Below are positions 1 through 9,968 of a stretch of 27,738 nt of DNA, piece after piece. Location of the stretch: positions 1-27,738 of the forward strand of contig LRSR01008621.1 of NCBI GenBank assembly GCA_001579985.1, in the 5' to 3' direction. Below the pieces are notes generated by a model, which was not told the DNA's origin, searched no databases, and saw only the letters and a program-made list of their open reading frames with translations. Each line of letters opens with the position of its first letter. Position 1 is the stretch's first letter. This DNA comes from Hypsibius dujardini (taxonomy: Eukaryota; Tardigrada; Eutardigrada; Parachela; Hypsibiidae). Position numbers and translations under genes: made by a program.

Positions 1-177
1 CAAACATGAAAATATTCAAGAAAAAATAAAAAAATAAAAAAATGCAAGACAAAAAGGGGAAAAGGCAAATCAGAAAATTCACGAATAGGCAAACTGGGAA
101 AAAAGACAGTAGACTCGCAATTTTATAACCAGGTTCAAAAGCGAAGCTTCCGACATCCTGCAAGCTGTAGCCCTTAC

Positions 178-3100
178 TTGTCCAGATTCACAGCGAAGGT
201 GCGCAGTAACGCAGCTCGTTCGGTCGGCTCCTTCTTCGCAGACTCCAGGATTGCATTCCAGTTTTTGAAATTCCTCTTCAAGTCGTCCGTGACGCCGGTT
301 AGCCAGCAGTGCTCGGGAACTGTGTCAAAAATTAAGAGGAAATTAAAGAATCAATAACGAATCTAGACCAACTAAACGACCATAGATGTGCACTGTTTAC
401 CGAGGAACAAAGTGTCAGCGCTTACCGAGGAGACTCCAGTCAAGCTTCGGATCGTCATTCTCCGTCTTGCGCTTCTGCCTGGGCCGCTCAAGGGTGTCAG
501 CGTCCAATTTCTCGCAGTAGATCAGCGGTTGCGTTGGGTGCTGTATCACCATGTTGTAGACCTGTGAGTTAATAATGTCACTCGGTCTGTCTGAAGACGC
601 AGAGTTGATCAGTTCCTCTGTTCGCTTGCCTATCTAAATGTTTGTCTGTCTGCTTCATTGCCCGTGTTTACCTACCTGTCTGCCTCCACGTTTACTCGCT
701 TGTCTGTCAGTCAGTGTTGCCTGACAGTCTATCTGCCGTTCTCCTGCTTGCCCGTCTGTCTGTCAGTCTCTCTACCAGTGCTGCCATGTTATGTCTGTGT
801 CGGCTTGCCTGCCCGTCAAACGACGTACCTTGCATAAGTAGTCCTTGACGCTAAGCTGCTGCTGCAGGCTCTCGTAGGTAGTCTTGTCGGTGGTCTTTCG
901 TGTGAACGAATGCTCGAAGCCCGCTAAGTCCGGGGTCACTTCGCGAATCCGATACGCACAGTGCTGGTTGTACCTATTCAGCAAAAAGGGAAGGAACAAT
1001 TTAGACTAGTCCACAACTGAGTGTTTTTGTCAGAGGACAAAAAAGCCCGGCCGGAATCTTACGGTGTGATGATGACCATTCCTTTCAAGACTTCCGTAGC
1101 CGCCCGACAATGAGCCTCAGTCCCGACATCCCTGCTATTCCCCACGGCCTTGATGGCGTCCAGTACAGTCCCACTGCGAAAGAAGAGGTTGCACAGGTCG
1201 AGATTCATCAGGAGGCCGCCGTCGTATTTCATGAGGAGAGGCTTGAGGCCGGGCCAGACGTTCAACCTGCGTGACGAGGGAAATCGGCTTTTGTTACGAG
1301 AAACAGGCACGGTAGGTGCACATGGTGCGATAGCCAATTTAACAGAAAAGGGAACGCCCCGGAGGAATGGCAATCGTCTGGTCCATAGGAAGCAGACATG
1401 GAGACAGACAGGAATTCAGATAGACACAAACAGGTAAACAGACAAACATTAATACAGAAATGCAAAAAGAGAGGCAGGCAGATAAGACAGCCACACAGAC
1501 AGACATGGACAGCCAGCAGCAGCGTGATTGATTAAAAAGTCTGAAACCAACCGGAAGTCGAACTCACTTATACGACAGTCCAGCCAAACCAGAGATCTCC
1601 TTGTATCCCTTCTGCATGTAAAATCCATCTCCCACCTGCACCATGGACTCAGGGTTGCCCCGTTTAACCAGAATCCTACAACGGTGAATTGTAAAAGTAC
1701 TAGCACAGTGAGAATTGCAGCATCATGCGAGAGGCGGCATACTTTGCAAAAGCCGAATTGAGGACTCCATGTGTCGTGTTGAAGTTGTTGTCGTCCAAGT
1801 CCGCGGGATCGCCGATATTTTTCATGAACGTCAACTTGACCTCGCCATTGAGGTTGGAGGAAAAATTTTCTAACAACTCCTACGAGAAACAAAGACAAAA
1901 TAAAAGATTAGACCGGACAGAACCGCCAAAGAATCTCGATCTGCCATGAAGGCAGTCAATCAGTCGGTTTGTCTATCTGTCTGTTTGTCTGCCTGTCTGT
2001 CATTCTCTTAATTGCTTGTCTATTTATTTCTCTCTCCGCCTGCCCGATTGTGTGTCAGTCTGAATTAAATCATGCAGGAAATCATGTTTCTGAAAACACA
2101 ACAGCATGCCACATACATTATTAGCGCCAAAGATCAGCTGCTTGTTATGCGCCGCAATGAACACTCCCATACGGCCGTCGTAGTAGAAGGACACATCCTG
2201 GAAGCACCGCATCGACTCCACAATCACATGGCGCTGCATCTTGTTCTTGACGTAGGGATCGAAGTTAACGGTGAGGTAGGCTATGAGGTAGTCGGGTGAG
2301 TGAGTCGGGTCCTGCAGGGCAAAGTAGTTGGTCTTGAGCGGGATGAGCTTCCCGTCACGATCGGTGCCTGCGAAGGTCAACGGACACAACAAAATGAACA
2401 CAACACCGGACATAAAAATTTACTAGCACACACTGGCAGAGTCGTAGAGCGAGCGCTTACCAATGGTCTTCTCGAAGGGAGTCCAAGTCTTGAAGCGACC
2501 GCGAAACTTCCTAGGAACGCGGAAGGTGCACGCCCCCTTCGGATCGAAATTTCCGTCCACTGCAGGGGAAGATGAAAAGGGTAAAATGTTAATAACAGAA
2601 GAGTGAGAGAGGTTATGTGGCGAAATAGTCTTGGACAGAAGGCGACAATTGGCGGCGAAAAAGCAAGGTACAGCAGGCTTCGCAGACAGACAGACAAACT
2701 CCAAATTATAGAGCTGCTGATAGGCAAAAGACGGATGCAGCCAAAAAAATCAAAGTTTAAGGGCCGAAGGACCAGAGAGTCAGTCAGATTCACACAGGGA
2801 AAGACATGCACACTACAGATAGAAAATCAGTCGACAGACATGCGCAGGCTAGCGTTTTGGTGTGGACCTAGCAATAAATGTTTCATGTAGTTCTTACTGC
2901 GTTGCTTCCCTTCGTTTGACTGGGTGACAGTGATGATGCTGCCGCCGCTGATTGTCCGAGTGCGGGAGCCCGTTGCCTGAAATTCAACATACTGTACACT
3001 ATATCTGATAAGACACCGAATACATACCGTAGTTTTCCTAAAACTCGCGGAACTTAGTCAAAAATTTACTGTAATTTATTAATTACACCAACAGCGCATA

Positions 3101-4381
3101 GGAAGACACTTTCCAGGGCCTATTTTAGTGCGTAAATCAGAAAAGCGTGAGGTTTACACACACTTTTTCGAATTTCGTCTGTGCTTTTCATAGAAATATA
3201 AAACTCAAAAAATAGTGTAAAATATGAAAGTAAGGCTGGTAGGCTACTAAGAGTCTTCTGCCCATAAACAACGTTTCAATCAAACTTCCATATGCGCACG
3301 TGCATTTGTTATTATCACCGCAGTTCAGGGCCTAAAATAGCAAAAAACTAATGATCTACAACCCCCTGAGGGCGGGGATTTAATTTCTTTGAAGAATTAA
3401 GCGATCGATACAGAAGAAATCAATCAATCAATCAATCGATCACCGAATGACTTTCGCATATTTTGTGGTTCTGCAGTTGTAAGATAGGTGATAAACCGAA
3501 CACAACGGTTAGGTTTTTTTTTCGCTTGCTCAGACAGCCAGAATTAAACTTTTATTCCTATATTTTTTGGCCGATTTGACATCTTGATAGCGTCTTAGCT
3601 CTGATGAAAGAAGAGTATTAAAGTTGCTAAAACATTAGATTTTTTTTCCCGCTAAAGCGTTTAGCTGTGTTTTTTCCTATCCAAATTAAAATAGATTGAA
3701 ACGTATGTACAAATTTATATTTTAATACTTTGCATGCAAAGCGGAGCGAGATCTCCACTGGACCACAAGAAACCAGCGCGTGTTCTTTTAATTTTTTTCG
3801 AAGAGACAGACACGCAGCAGCAAGAGCTGGAGAAATTCTATTCTAATTCCTTAATTGTTTCTGCAATTCCTTAATTGTTTCTGTGGTTTTATTTCTCTGA
3901 TCATTGGTGTTGCTTGCGTTAAACATAATTGCACTCCTCACCAAGGTTGTCTTCATCAGCGTGATTGAGGGTAAGCCATAAGAGAAACCTGCCACAGTAG
4001 GAGTAACTCCTACTACTACAATTTGTTTCGTACGTTTTCCTCCAATCAATTCAAGGTTTTGGACATAAGTAAATTTCTCATCTTCTCCACAGGGTGCAAT
4101 TTTTTCTGTCCCGCCCCCATCAAGGGATCTAAAATAAAATCACTTACAACGGCAGGTCCGGGCGGTCCAGGGGTGGCGACGACGACAGTGGTCGGAGCAC
4201 CAGCGGGCTTCAGATCTCCCCATCCTCGAGAGCGTCCGAGGTCAGGCTGGCTTTCCCCTCCCGAATTTCCTTCCCTCTGGCCAAACGTTGGCTCCTGCAG
4301 GTTCAGCGATCCCAGGTCCGGGGCTGCGGGGGCTCGTGCGGCGCAGACGCCAGCGCCTCGACCGTATCCGCGACCTGCCAT
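178..4381 (-). CDS. piwi: PIWI-clade Argonaute, 5' part (N, L1, PAZ, L2); 3' end beyond window
   Basis: Ten coding exons (minus): 4381-4148, 2976-2898, 2559-2461, 2367-2117, 1879-1743, 1675-1568, 1266-1063, 973-829, 561-426, 319-178. Together they give 1535 nt, about 511 residues, with phases agreeing at every junction. PIWI proteins bind piRNAs and silence transposons in germ cells. The start (MAGRGYGRG) has the RG-rich tail typical of the clade, normally a target of arginine methylation and Tudor binding. Residues about 138-160 (TIGTDRDGKLIPLKTNYF) are the Argonaute N-domain opening. About 303-330 (LNVWPGL...NLDLCNLFF) lead into PAZ, with YRIREV near 376. The last exon holds the PIWI-type linker LTGVTDDLKRNF. 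MID and the slicer tetrad are off the left edge, so catalytic status is unknown. Unusual points: the usual LIPE before the linker reads GVPE, and a Lys/Arg-rich insert precedes it. An in-frame upstream ATG at 4639 exists, but its extension looks like untranslated leader. Family call firm; PIWI rather than AGO rests on the linker and the RG start. Confidence 0.85.
588..828. repeat. Degenerate CTGT (TCTG) tetranucleotide array in PIWI intron
   Basis: Imperfect CTGT units fill most of the intron between PIWI exons 829-973 and 426-561. The open frames here are artefacts: a period-4 repeat can lack stops in every frame. Confidence 0.8.
1386..1520. repeat. Degenerate CAGA array in PIWI intron
   Basis: CAGA/GACA-type units on the plus strand, so CTGT on the sense strand of PIWI. 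This is opposite in orientation to the 588-828 array in a neighbouring intron of the same gene. Confidence 0.75.
1953..2066. repeat. Degenerate CTGT array in PIWI intron
   Basis: Short imperfect CTGT/TTGT array in the 237-nt intron between PIWI exons 2117-2367 and 1743-1879. Confidence 0.7.
2977..4147 (-). other. PIWI intron 1
   Basis: A 1.17-kb AT-rich intron between the RG-rich first exon (donor GTAAGT) and the second exon (acceptor TTTCAG). It holds a short ATCA run near 3420-3440 and a 20-bp tandem duplication at 3845-3884. I see no supportable coding exon in it. Confidence 0.7.
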
Positions 4382-5467
4382 CGTGGAGAGCTCGCGGGGA
4401 AAGAGCGGAATCAACGGTGAAATGAAGAGTTTGTTTAAAAAGCTGTTGAAAAAATTCGAAATGTTAGAGGACTGTTTTGCTGTCCCTGCGGAGCGGGATG
4501 AAGCAGGCAGACGTGGGGGGAGGGGAATGAGGGTGAAATTAAAGAGATCTCTGACAGTAGAAAATACTGGAGAAAAAGGTGAAGCACGCGAAAATGGAGA
4601 AATGTGGAAGATAGTGACTGTAAAATGCGACTGCAACAAACAGCAACGACGAATGCAGCTGAAACATTTCAGCGGTCCAATTCGGCTTCAGTTCGGCTCG
4701 GCTAAACGCATAACTGTTTCCTTTTATGTCCTTAGAAAAAAAATTGTTATTTTTCTCCAAAATAAAATGTTATTCTCTTATTTTTTCTGTTGATGTTGAG
4801 TTTTTTTTGGGGTATTGTGGGATGACGATTTATGCCATACGAATTTCTTGCCGGTTTCTTGGTCGGGCAGAATCCAATTTTGATAGCCCATGGGCTTGCT
4901 TAGCTGGCAGCAAAATTTTGCAGGACTGTTGCACCGGGCGGGCATTTTTCCCGGTTGACCATGAAAGTCTTTGACCTCTGTAGCTGCTTGACTTCCAGTG
5001 TGGAACATGCCCCAGTAGCCTTGACGAGACATCCATTTTCACTCACAAAGTAAGTCGGAGGTTTTCTGACTGGATGAATATTTTTTAAATACTCATGCCC
5101 AGTCAAGTGAGTGACCATTGACCACTGCCCGCAGCAGGTGGCGAGTTGAATTGCGAATAAAGAAATGTGTTCGAAAATGATATCAGCTTGTTCGCGCAAA
5201 TAGCCAATATGTTCGTACTGAGTGGCGTAACTATCAAACAGTGGAATAGCGTTCCGTGCATTAAAGAATAATAGCGCGCACAAACAACGCAAGAGCATCG
5301 CATGTAAGGATGCTTTAAGGATGCTTTAAAAGTGCATGTATATTAAATTTGGTCCTGTCCCTAGTAACGAATAAGTTTTTTTCCCAGCAAATTTAAATTT
5401 GAGCAAGTAAATCTTTCATTTCTTGAGATCAATTTTAGCGTGGATCAACTTATTTTTTACGGACAAA
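4382..5467. other. Intergenic region between divergent PIWI and PPIL3 genes
   Basis: 1.09 kb separates the PIWI start (minus) from the PPIL3 start (plus), so it should hold both promoters. I could not place a convincing TATA box or initiator. The PIWI-proximal 250 bases stay open in the PIWI frame but read as leader sequence. The only other candidate here is the ORF at 4900-5298. Confidence 0.6.
4900..5298 (-). CDS. Possible small secreted protein (132 codons), unrecognised
   Basis: An uninterrupted ATG-to-stop frame of 132 residues lies in the PIWI/PPIL3 intergenic space. The N-terminus (MLLRCLCALLFFNARNAIP) resembles a signal peptide. The rest has several cysteines: CC near 54-55, then GCLVKATGAC and EKCPPG. 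Against it: I recognise no family, an overlapping frame on the same strand is also open (4778-5032), no canonical AATAAA follows closely, and codon use is not distinctive. It could be a lineage-specific secreted peptide, a decayed gene or chance. Confidence 0.25.
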   Translation of the reverse strand: MLLRCLCALLFFNARNAIPLFDSYATQYEHIGYLREQADIIFEHISLFAIQLATCCGQWSMVTHLTGHEYLKNIHPVRKPPTYFVSENGCLVKATGACSTLEVKQLQRSKTFMVNREKCPPGATVLQNFAAS

Positions 5468-6224
5468 ATGGTTAGTTACTATTACAACAATAATGTTTCA
5501 GGTTCGGCGTAGTGTGAACATTGAAGCGCCACCGACTGATGGATCGATTGATTGCTTGGCTCTTGCTCTTCAAATCGCAACCAGTAGATCGCTGCATCGA
5601 TTGATTGATTGAATCATTGTCCTCTTGACTTCATCAGTTTATTGCGCTTTCTGTTTTGTAGTCTGTCACGCTTCACACGGATCTTGGGGATATCAAGCTG
5701 GAACTCTTCTGCGAAGAATGTCCCAAAGCGTGTCAGGTTTGCTTTTCAGATTTGGAGGACGAATTTGAAGTGAAAGTGAATTATTTCACTTAATAATTAT
5801 CTTCCTTCACTTTGTTTCGTTGCAGAACTTTCTGGCATTGTGCGCGAGCGGGTACTACGACGAGGCCATCTTCCATCGCGTCATCAAGGGCTTCATGGCG
5901 CAGACCGGCGACCCGACGGGTACGGGCAAAGGGGGCAACAGCATTTGGGGGAGAAAATTTGAGGATGAAATTCGGGATGATTTACGGCACAACAAACGCG
6001 GCACGCTGGCGATGGCCAACAACGGGCCCAACACCAATGCATCGCAGTTTTATTTAGCACTAGCACCGCAGCCGCATTTGGACTTAAAGTACACTGTGTT
6101 TGGCAGGTGAGAGGGAGAAAGGGATTGGAAAGGCGGAGTGCAGTCTCGTCAAAACCATGTCGTTCCGTTGGTTGATTGATGGATTGATTGATTGATTGAC
6201 TGGTTTTGAGTGATACAAACTGAC

Positions 6225-6276
<52 letters not shown>

Positions 6277-6832
6277 CTGGTTTTGAATGACACAGACTGA
6301 CTTGGGAGCAAAAAGAATGTAAATTACATTCTCTTCCGAATTGTTCGAGTTTGAATTTATGCAATGTATATAGAATATTTAAATTTACTGTGAATTTTAC
6401 TAAAATATAAACTATTTTATTTAATATAAAATTCCCTATTTTCAGAAGGTATGCCTTTTCAAGACAAAGTAAGGTTTAAAATATAATATCCTCATAATTT
6501 CAGTAAGTGTTGTGACTTTAAATATTACAACGACGAGCCCTGTTGTAGTTCGACCATTTAAATTTTATAATATCTGTAAAATAAATTTTAAGCATAATAT
6601 TGTGGCGTTAATTGAAATATTCCAGATAGAATAGCACACACACAACGTCACAATTCGATTGATCTACGTGCCAGAATCTCTCGTTACTGTGTGTCTTTAT
6701 CTCTGCAGGATGATTGACGGAGACGATACACTATCCGCGATCGAGAAACTTTCTGTGGACAGCAAATATCGGCCCCACAAGCCGCCAAAAATCACCGGTG
6801 TGACCATTCACGCCAACCCTTTGGCCGCGTAA
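5468..6832 (+). CDS. PPIL3: Peptidyl-prolyl cis-trans isomerase-like 3 (cyclophilin)
   Basis: Four coding exons: 5468-5470 (just the ATG), 5662-5736, 5826-6106 and 6709-6832. They give 160 residues, against 161 in the human protein. The N-terminus [20 protein letters not shown] and the end TIHANPLAA match the PPIL3 subfamily, a spliceosome-associated single-domain cyclophilin. Active-site features are present: [24 protein letters not shown] and QPHLD. The last has His/Leu where cyclophilin A has Trp/Leu, as is usual for PPIL3. The ATG-only first exon is forced: the ATG is followed at once by GTTAGT, and the next exon begins TCT GTC ACG after TTTTGTAG, giving M-S-V-T. The stop lies in the first unit of a 25-bp minisatellite. 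Confidence 0.92.
6191..6303. repeat. Compound TTGA repeat with duplicated flanks in PPIL3 intron 3
   Basis: A TTGA/GATT run at about 6224-6275 sits between two copies of a roughly 37-bp segment (about 6191-6226 and 6267-6303). Each copy contains GACTGGTTTTGA and a diverged tail. The spacing is 76 bp, as if the tetranucleotide run and its flank duplicated together. Confidence 0.8.
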
Positions 6833-6920
6833 AGATTCCAACCTTTTGGCCGCCTAAAGATTCCAACCCTTTGGCTGCGTAAAGATTCCAACCCTTTGGC
6901 CGCGTAATGATTCCAACCCT
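6813..6920. repeat. 25-bp minisatellite spanning the PPIL3 stop codon
   Basis: Four full units and one partial unit of CCAACCCTTTGGCCGCGTAA plus AGATT start at 6813, 6838, 6863, 6888 and 6913. The first unit codes for the last PPIL3 residues and the TAA. The period is not a multiple of three. Confidence 0.93.
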
Positions 6921-7483
6921 CTCTTGATCATTAGATGTGAGATCCGTTGCCATTATTGGATAACACCTTGAGAACTTGAGACAGCAGTTGCTCTCTTCTT
7001 TTAGGCTTAATTGTAGATTCGAGCTGAGTTGCGTTGCTGAATTATCAGTCCCTCTTGAGGCCTGTTTGTTGGTAGCGGCTTTTTCGCTGTTGCAGTTTAT
7101 GCACATTCACGATGGTCACGTAGTGGGGGACAGTGCTCAGTCTTCTGTCCACTATCCTGTCTTCTCATGTTACTCACGTATTATTGCGTTGTTAAGTTTG
7201 CGGGAATTAAAGACTTAATTTAAATTAAACAGTGTTCTCGTCAAAAAGCACATTGTACGTAAACAAAAAATGAGAATACGTACGCAGAAGGGAAGGTTTG
7301 TTTCGCCCAATTTTGCACACCACGCACTTTTTTCTGCACATGGTGAGCCGCCTGTTCAAATATGAATCAGCTGCTTCTTGTGTCGCAATTCGTTGTTTAC
7401 ATGTTCAAATTTTCGCGTCTTTACTTCTCCCGTCCCCGCTTCCCCTCCACACTAAGAAAAGTTTATTCTGTTAACCATTTAGT
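6833..7483. other. Intergenic region PPIL3 to ABT1
   Basis: Contains the rest of the minisatellite, the presumed PPIL3 3' untranslated region with ATTAAA at 7206-7211, and then the ABT1 promoter and leader. No further gene is visible. Confidence 0.65.
7206..7211 (+). terminator. Candidate poly(A) signal of PPIL3 (ATTAAA)
   Basis: ATTAAA lies about 370 bases after the PPIL3 stop, in AT-rich DNA; a second ATTAAA follows about 18 bases on. Position is plausible but untested. Confidence 0.4.
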
Positions 7484-8685
7484 ATGGGGAAACGTCGTCC
7501 AGCGCGGCCGGCACCGGTGGTAGAAGCAACTGTGGACGGTAAGACTGCGAAAAGTTAGAATTGACGATCTCGAGCTCCGTTTTTGCATACATTTTTCAGA
7601 CGAAATGGCGGAGGACGCAGCGGAGGACGACTCCGAAGTCGATATAGCTACTGCCAGCGAAGGAGAAGAGAGTGATGGCGAGGAAGCTTCGGGCTCCGCG
7701 GGCGGTGAAAGCGACGGGGACCCCGGGAATGATGAGGAAGAGGATGATGACATGGACACGGCCTCGCAAGGTAGCGCACAGGATTCTGATGAAGGTAATA
7801 ACTGATTTGCCACATCGTGATAAGTGATAAGGGAATTGATCTGGCATTTTAATAAAAAATTTCGAAAGCACTCAAGAAGAACTAGCCAAGGAAGCGAAAA
7901 TAAGTCAGTCTTTGGAATCTGTCAATCAATGAATCAATGAATCAAGCAATCAATCAATTGTTCGGCTGCGGTCTTGTACTGGTTAAGAAGCATTTATTCG
8001 CTTGATTGTTGTATTGAGCGGTTGATATGTTACAGGATACGTTTTTTTAGAAAATGAAAGTGTTCGTAACATTTTTTTTCTAGATTGATTAGAGTTTCCC
8101 CCTTCTCAAACAAACGCATCAGAGCTATGTAGCGTTAGCTACATCTTGTTTATTATTTCAGACGCGGAAGCCAGTCGGCGTGCTAAATTACGCGATACCG
8201 CATTGAATGTCGAAGCTAACGTCAAAAAGAGCGGAGTGGTTTACCTTAGTAGCATTCCGCCCGGAATGAATGTGGCCAAGCTGAGGGAGATTATGAGCCA
8301 GTATGGCGCTCTCGGGCGGATCTACCTGGAACCGGACACGAAGGGTACGTATGATTTAGATATTATATGCCTTTTTGTGTCCATTTGTAAGTAGATTTGT
8401 TGTCAATTCTTGAAACTTCTGATTTCAGGGGGTCCCAAAAGAAGAAAACCCACGGATTCGATGAAGCACGGTCAGAAGTACCTGGAAGGCTGGATTGAGT
8501 TTAAGCGGAAGAGTGTGGCGAAGAAAGTGGCGGCATGTCTGAATAACTCGCAGATTGGAGGGAAACGACGATCGCCGTATTATGAGTCGCTGTGGAACAT
8601 CAAATACCTCAACAGGTTTGAAGATCCTGAATTTCGTATTGTCTATGCCTGTACATGTTTATCTCTTTGTCTTTCTTTTTTCCAC

Positions 8686-8716
<31 letters not shown>

Positions 8717-9409
8717 GTCTGTCTGTCTGTCTGTCTGCGTGCCGGACTGTCTGTCGGACTGTCTATCGGCCTGTGTCTTCCTGTTTATCTGCCTGCTGTT
8801 CTGATTATCTGTCTATTTGCCTGTCTTTCCGTTTCTCATGTCTGTTTGTCTGTTCGTCTATTTGTCCGTGACTCTGTCACTGCATCTGCTCTTGTCTTTA
8901 TCTCTCTCTGTTTGCAGATCTAATTGTCTGTATCAGTGTTCGCCTTGTTTCCTGCCTGCCCTTTGTCTCTTCAGTTCTTCTCCTCAATTGCACCGATGAA
9001 TTTTCATCCGCCTTGTAATTCCTGCCAATTTTTGTTATCCACGTCCTCGGTTTGTTTTCTTAGATTCAAATGGAATCATTTGACGGAGCGACTGGTCCAC
9101 GAGAAGATCACACGCCAACATCGTCTGCGTCAGGAGATTGCGCAAGCCAAACGCCAGACCAACTTCTTCAGCCAAAACATTGAAAAGAGCAAAATGTTGG
9201 AGCGGATAAAGAGGAAAAAATCCAAGGAAGGCGGAGATTTCGCTCCGTTGAAGACATTTGAAATGCGCCAGCGCCTGACGGACGCCGAAATTCGGAGCCA
9301 ACCGCGCAGTGCCGCCGGCCCTGCCGTTGCGATTAGCAAGTCCCGAACGCCAGCGCCGCCAGATAACGGCATCAAGAATGTATTGGCTAACTTGTTCCCT
9401 AAACGATGA
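7484..9409 (+). CDS. ABT1: Activator of basal transcription 1 / Esf2, ribosome biogenesis factor
   Basis: Five exons: 7484-7538, 7600-7794, 8162-8344, 8429-8615 and 9064-9409. They give 966 nt, 321 residues, with phases consistent throughout. The order is a basic start (MGKRRPARPAP), an acidic Glu/Asp/Ser stretch from exon 2, then an RRM-type fold beginning GVVYLSSIPPGMNVAKLREI and continuing GRIYLEPD, GWIEFKRKSVAKKVAACLNN and GGKRRSPYY. A basic helical tail follows (FKWNHLTERLVHEK, AQAKRQTNFFSQNIEKSK). This is the ABT1/Esf2 signature. In yeast Esf2 acts in the SSU processome during 18S rRNA maturation; the animal protein is nucleolar. Exon 2 has a second in-phase donor at 7770/7771, so a form lacking 8 acidic-region residues is possible. 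Confidence 0.92.
8640..8960. repeat. CTGT array in ABT1 intron 4
   Basis: A near-perfect CTGT core at about 8687-8736 grades into degenerate units on the right. It fills most of the 448-nt last intron. The frames through it (repeated SVCL) are not genes. Confidence 0.88.
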
Positions 9410-9968
9410 CAGATCTTCCTGGTTAAGTAAACACACAAGTCTTTGATCAGGTGATTCTATGGTTTCTGTAATGGATATGATAATGGATATGATAATAAGC
9501 GAACCGAATCTGTCGATTCCCGAGCCGTGCCGAGAAATTGTGTTCGCTCAGGGAGGGTAAGGGAAGCGAACTCAACAACAGAGCCACGAGGAACTACAGC
9601 ATCTTGGTTTCCTAAAGAAGAAACTGAAGAGCGCAAGCTCCGTCAAACAATGATTCCGTCTTTCCTGAGTAGTAACCGACGACGATAGGAACCGAATCTA
9701 TCGATATAATGCAAGGAGGGAGAGACGAGAACTACTTCCAGAAAACGGAAATACTTTCACAATTAAGAGAGAAACAAATTCCAATGTCACAAAAGCCAGA
9801 ACTAAAACCCGCGAGTCGACTGCCGAGAAAGCGGCAGCCACCGAAACAACATAAACTCCACTGACCAGAGCCCGGCGCCACTCATTTGCACCACTGAAAT
9901 AAATGGATAAAACAAAAGCGTTTTGTCTGTGCATATAGATGAGAACAAGTAAGCGTAGGACGACCTCG
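9410..9968. other. Convergent intergenic region ABT1 / PHF20-like
   Basis: 560 bp between the stops of two converging genes. It holds a 12-bp tandem duplication (TAATGGATATGA) near 9471-9494 and an imperfect repeat of GAACCGAATCTGTCGAT near 9500 and 9690. No gene is seen. No AATAAA or ATTAAA is visible on the minus strand for the PHF20-like gene. Confidence 0.6.
9898..9903 (+). terminator. Candidate poly(A) signal (AATAAA) for ABT1
   Basis: This is the first canonical AATAAA on the plus strand after ABT1, about 490 bases past its stop and only 66 bases before the stop of the convergent PHF20-like gene. If used, the two transcripts nearly or fully overlap at their 3' ends. Confidence 0.35.

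Noticed and set aside
4046-4639. Longer PIWI start at the in-frame ATG at 4639
   Set aside because: The extra 86 residues are Phe/Ser/Pro-rich and unlike a PIWI N-terminus; the ATG at 4381 opens with MAGRGYGRG in good context.
6084-6364. Minus-strand frames reading repeated NQSI
   Set aside because: Translation of the TTGA repeat inside PPIL3 intron 3; no start context or homology.
8555-8923. Long frames rich in SVCL/SLCL in CTGT arrays (also near 642, 21062, 21312, 25520)
   Set aside because: Period-4 microsatellites read open in several frames at once; these lie in introns or spacers of well-supported genes.
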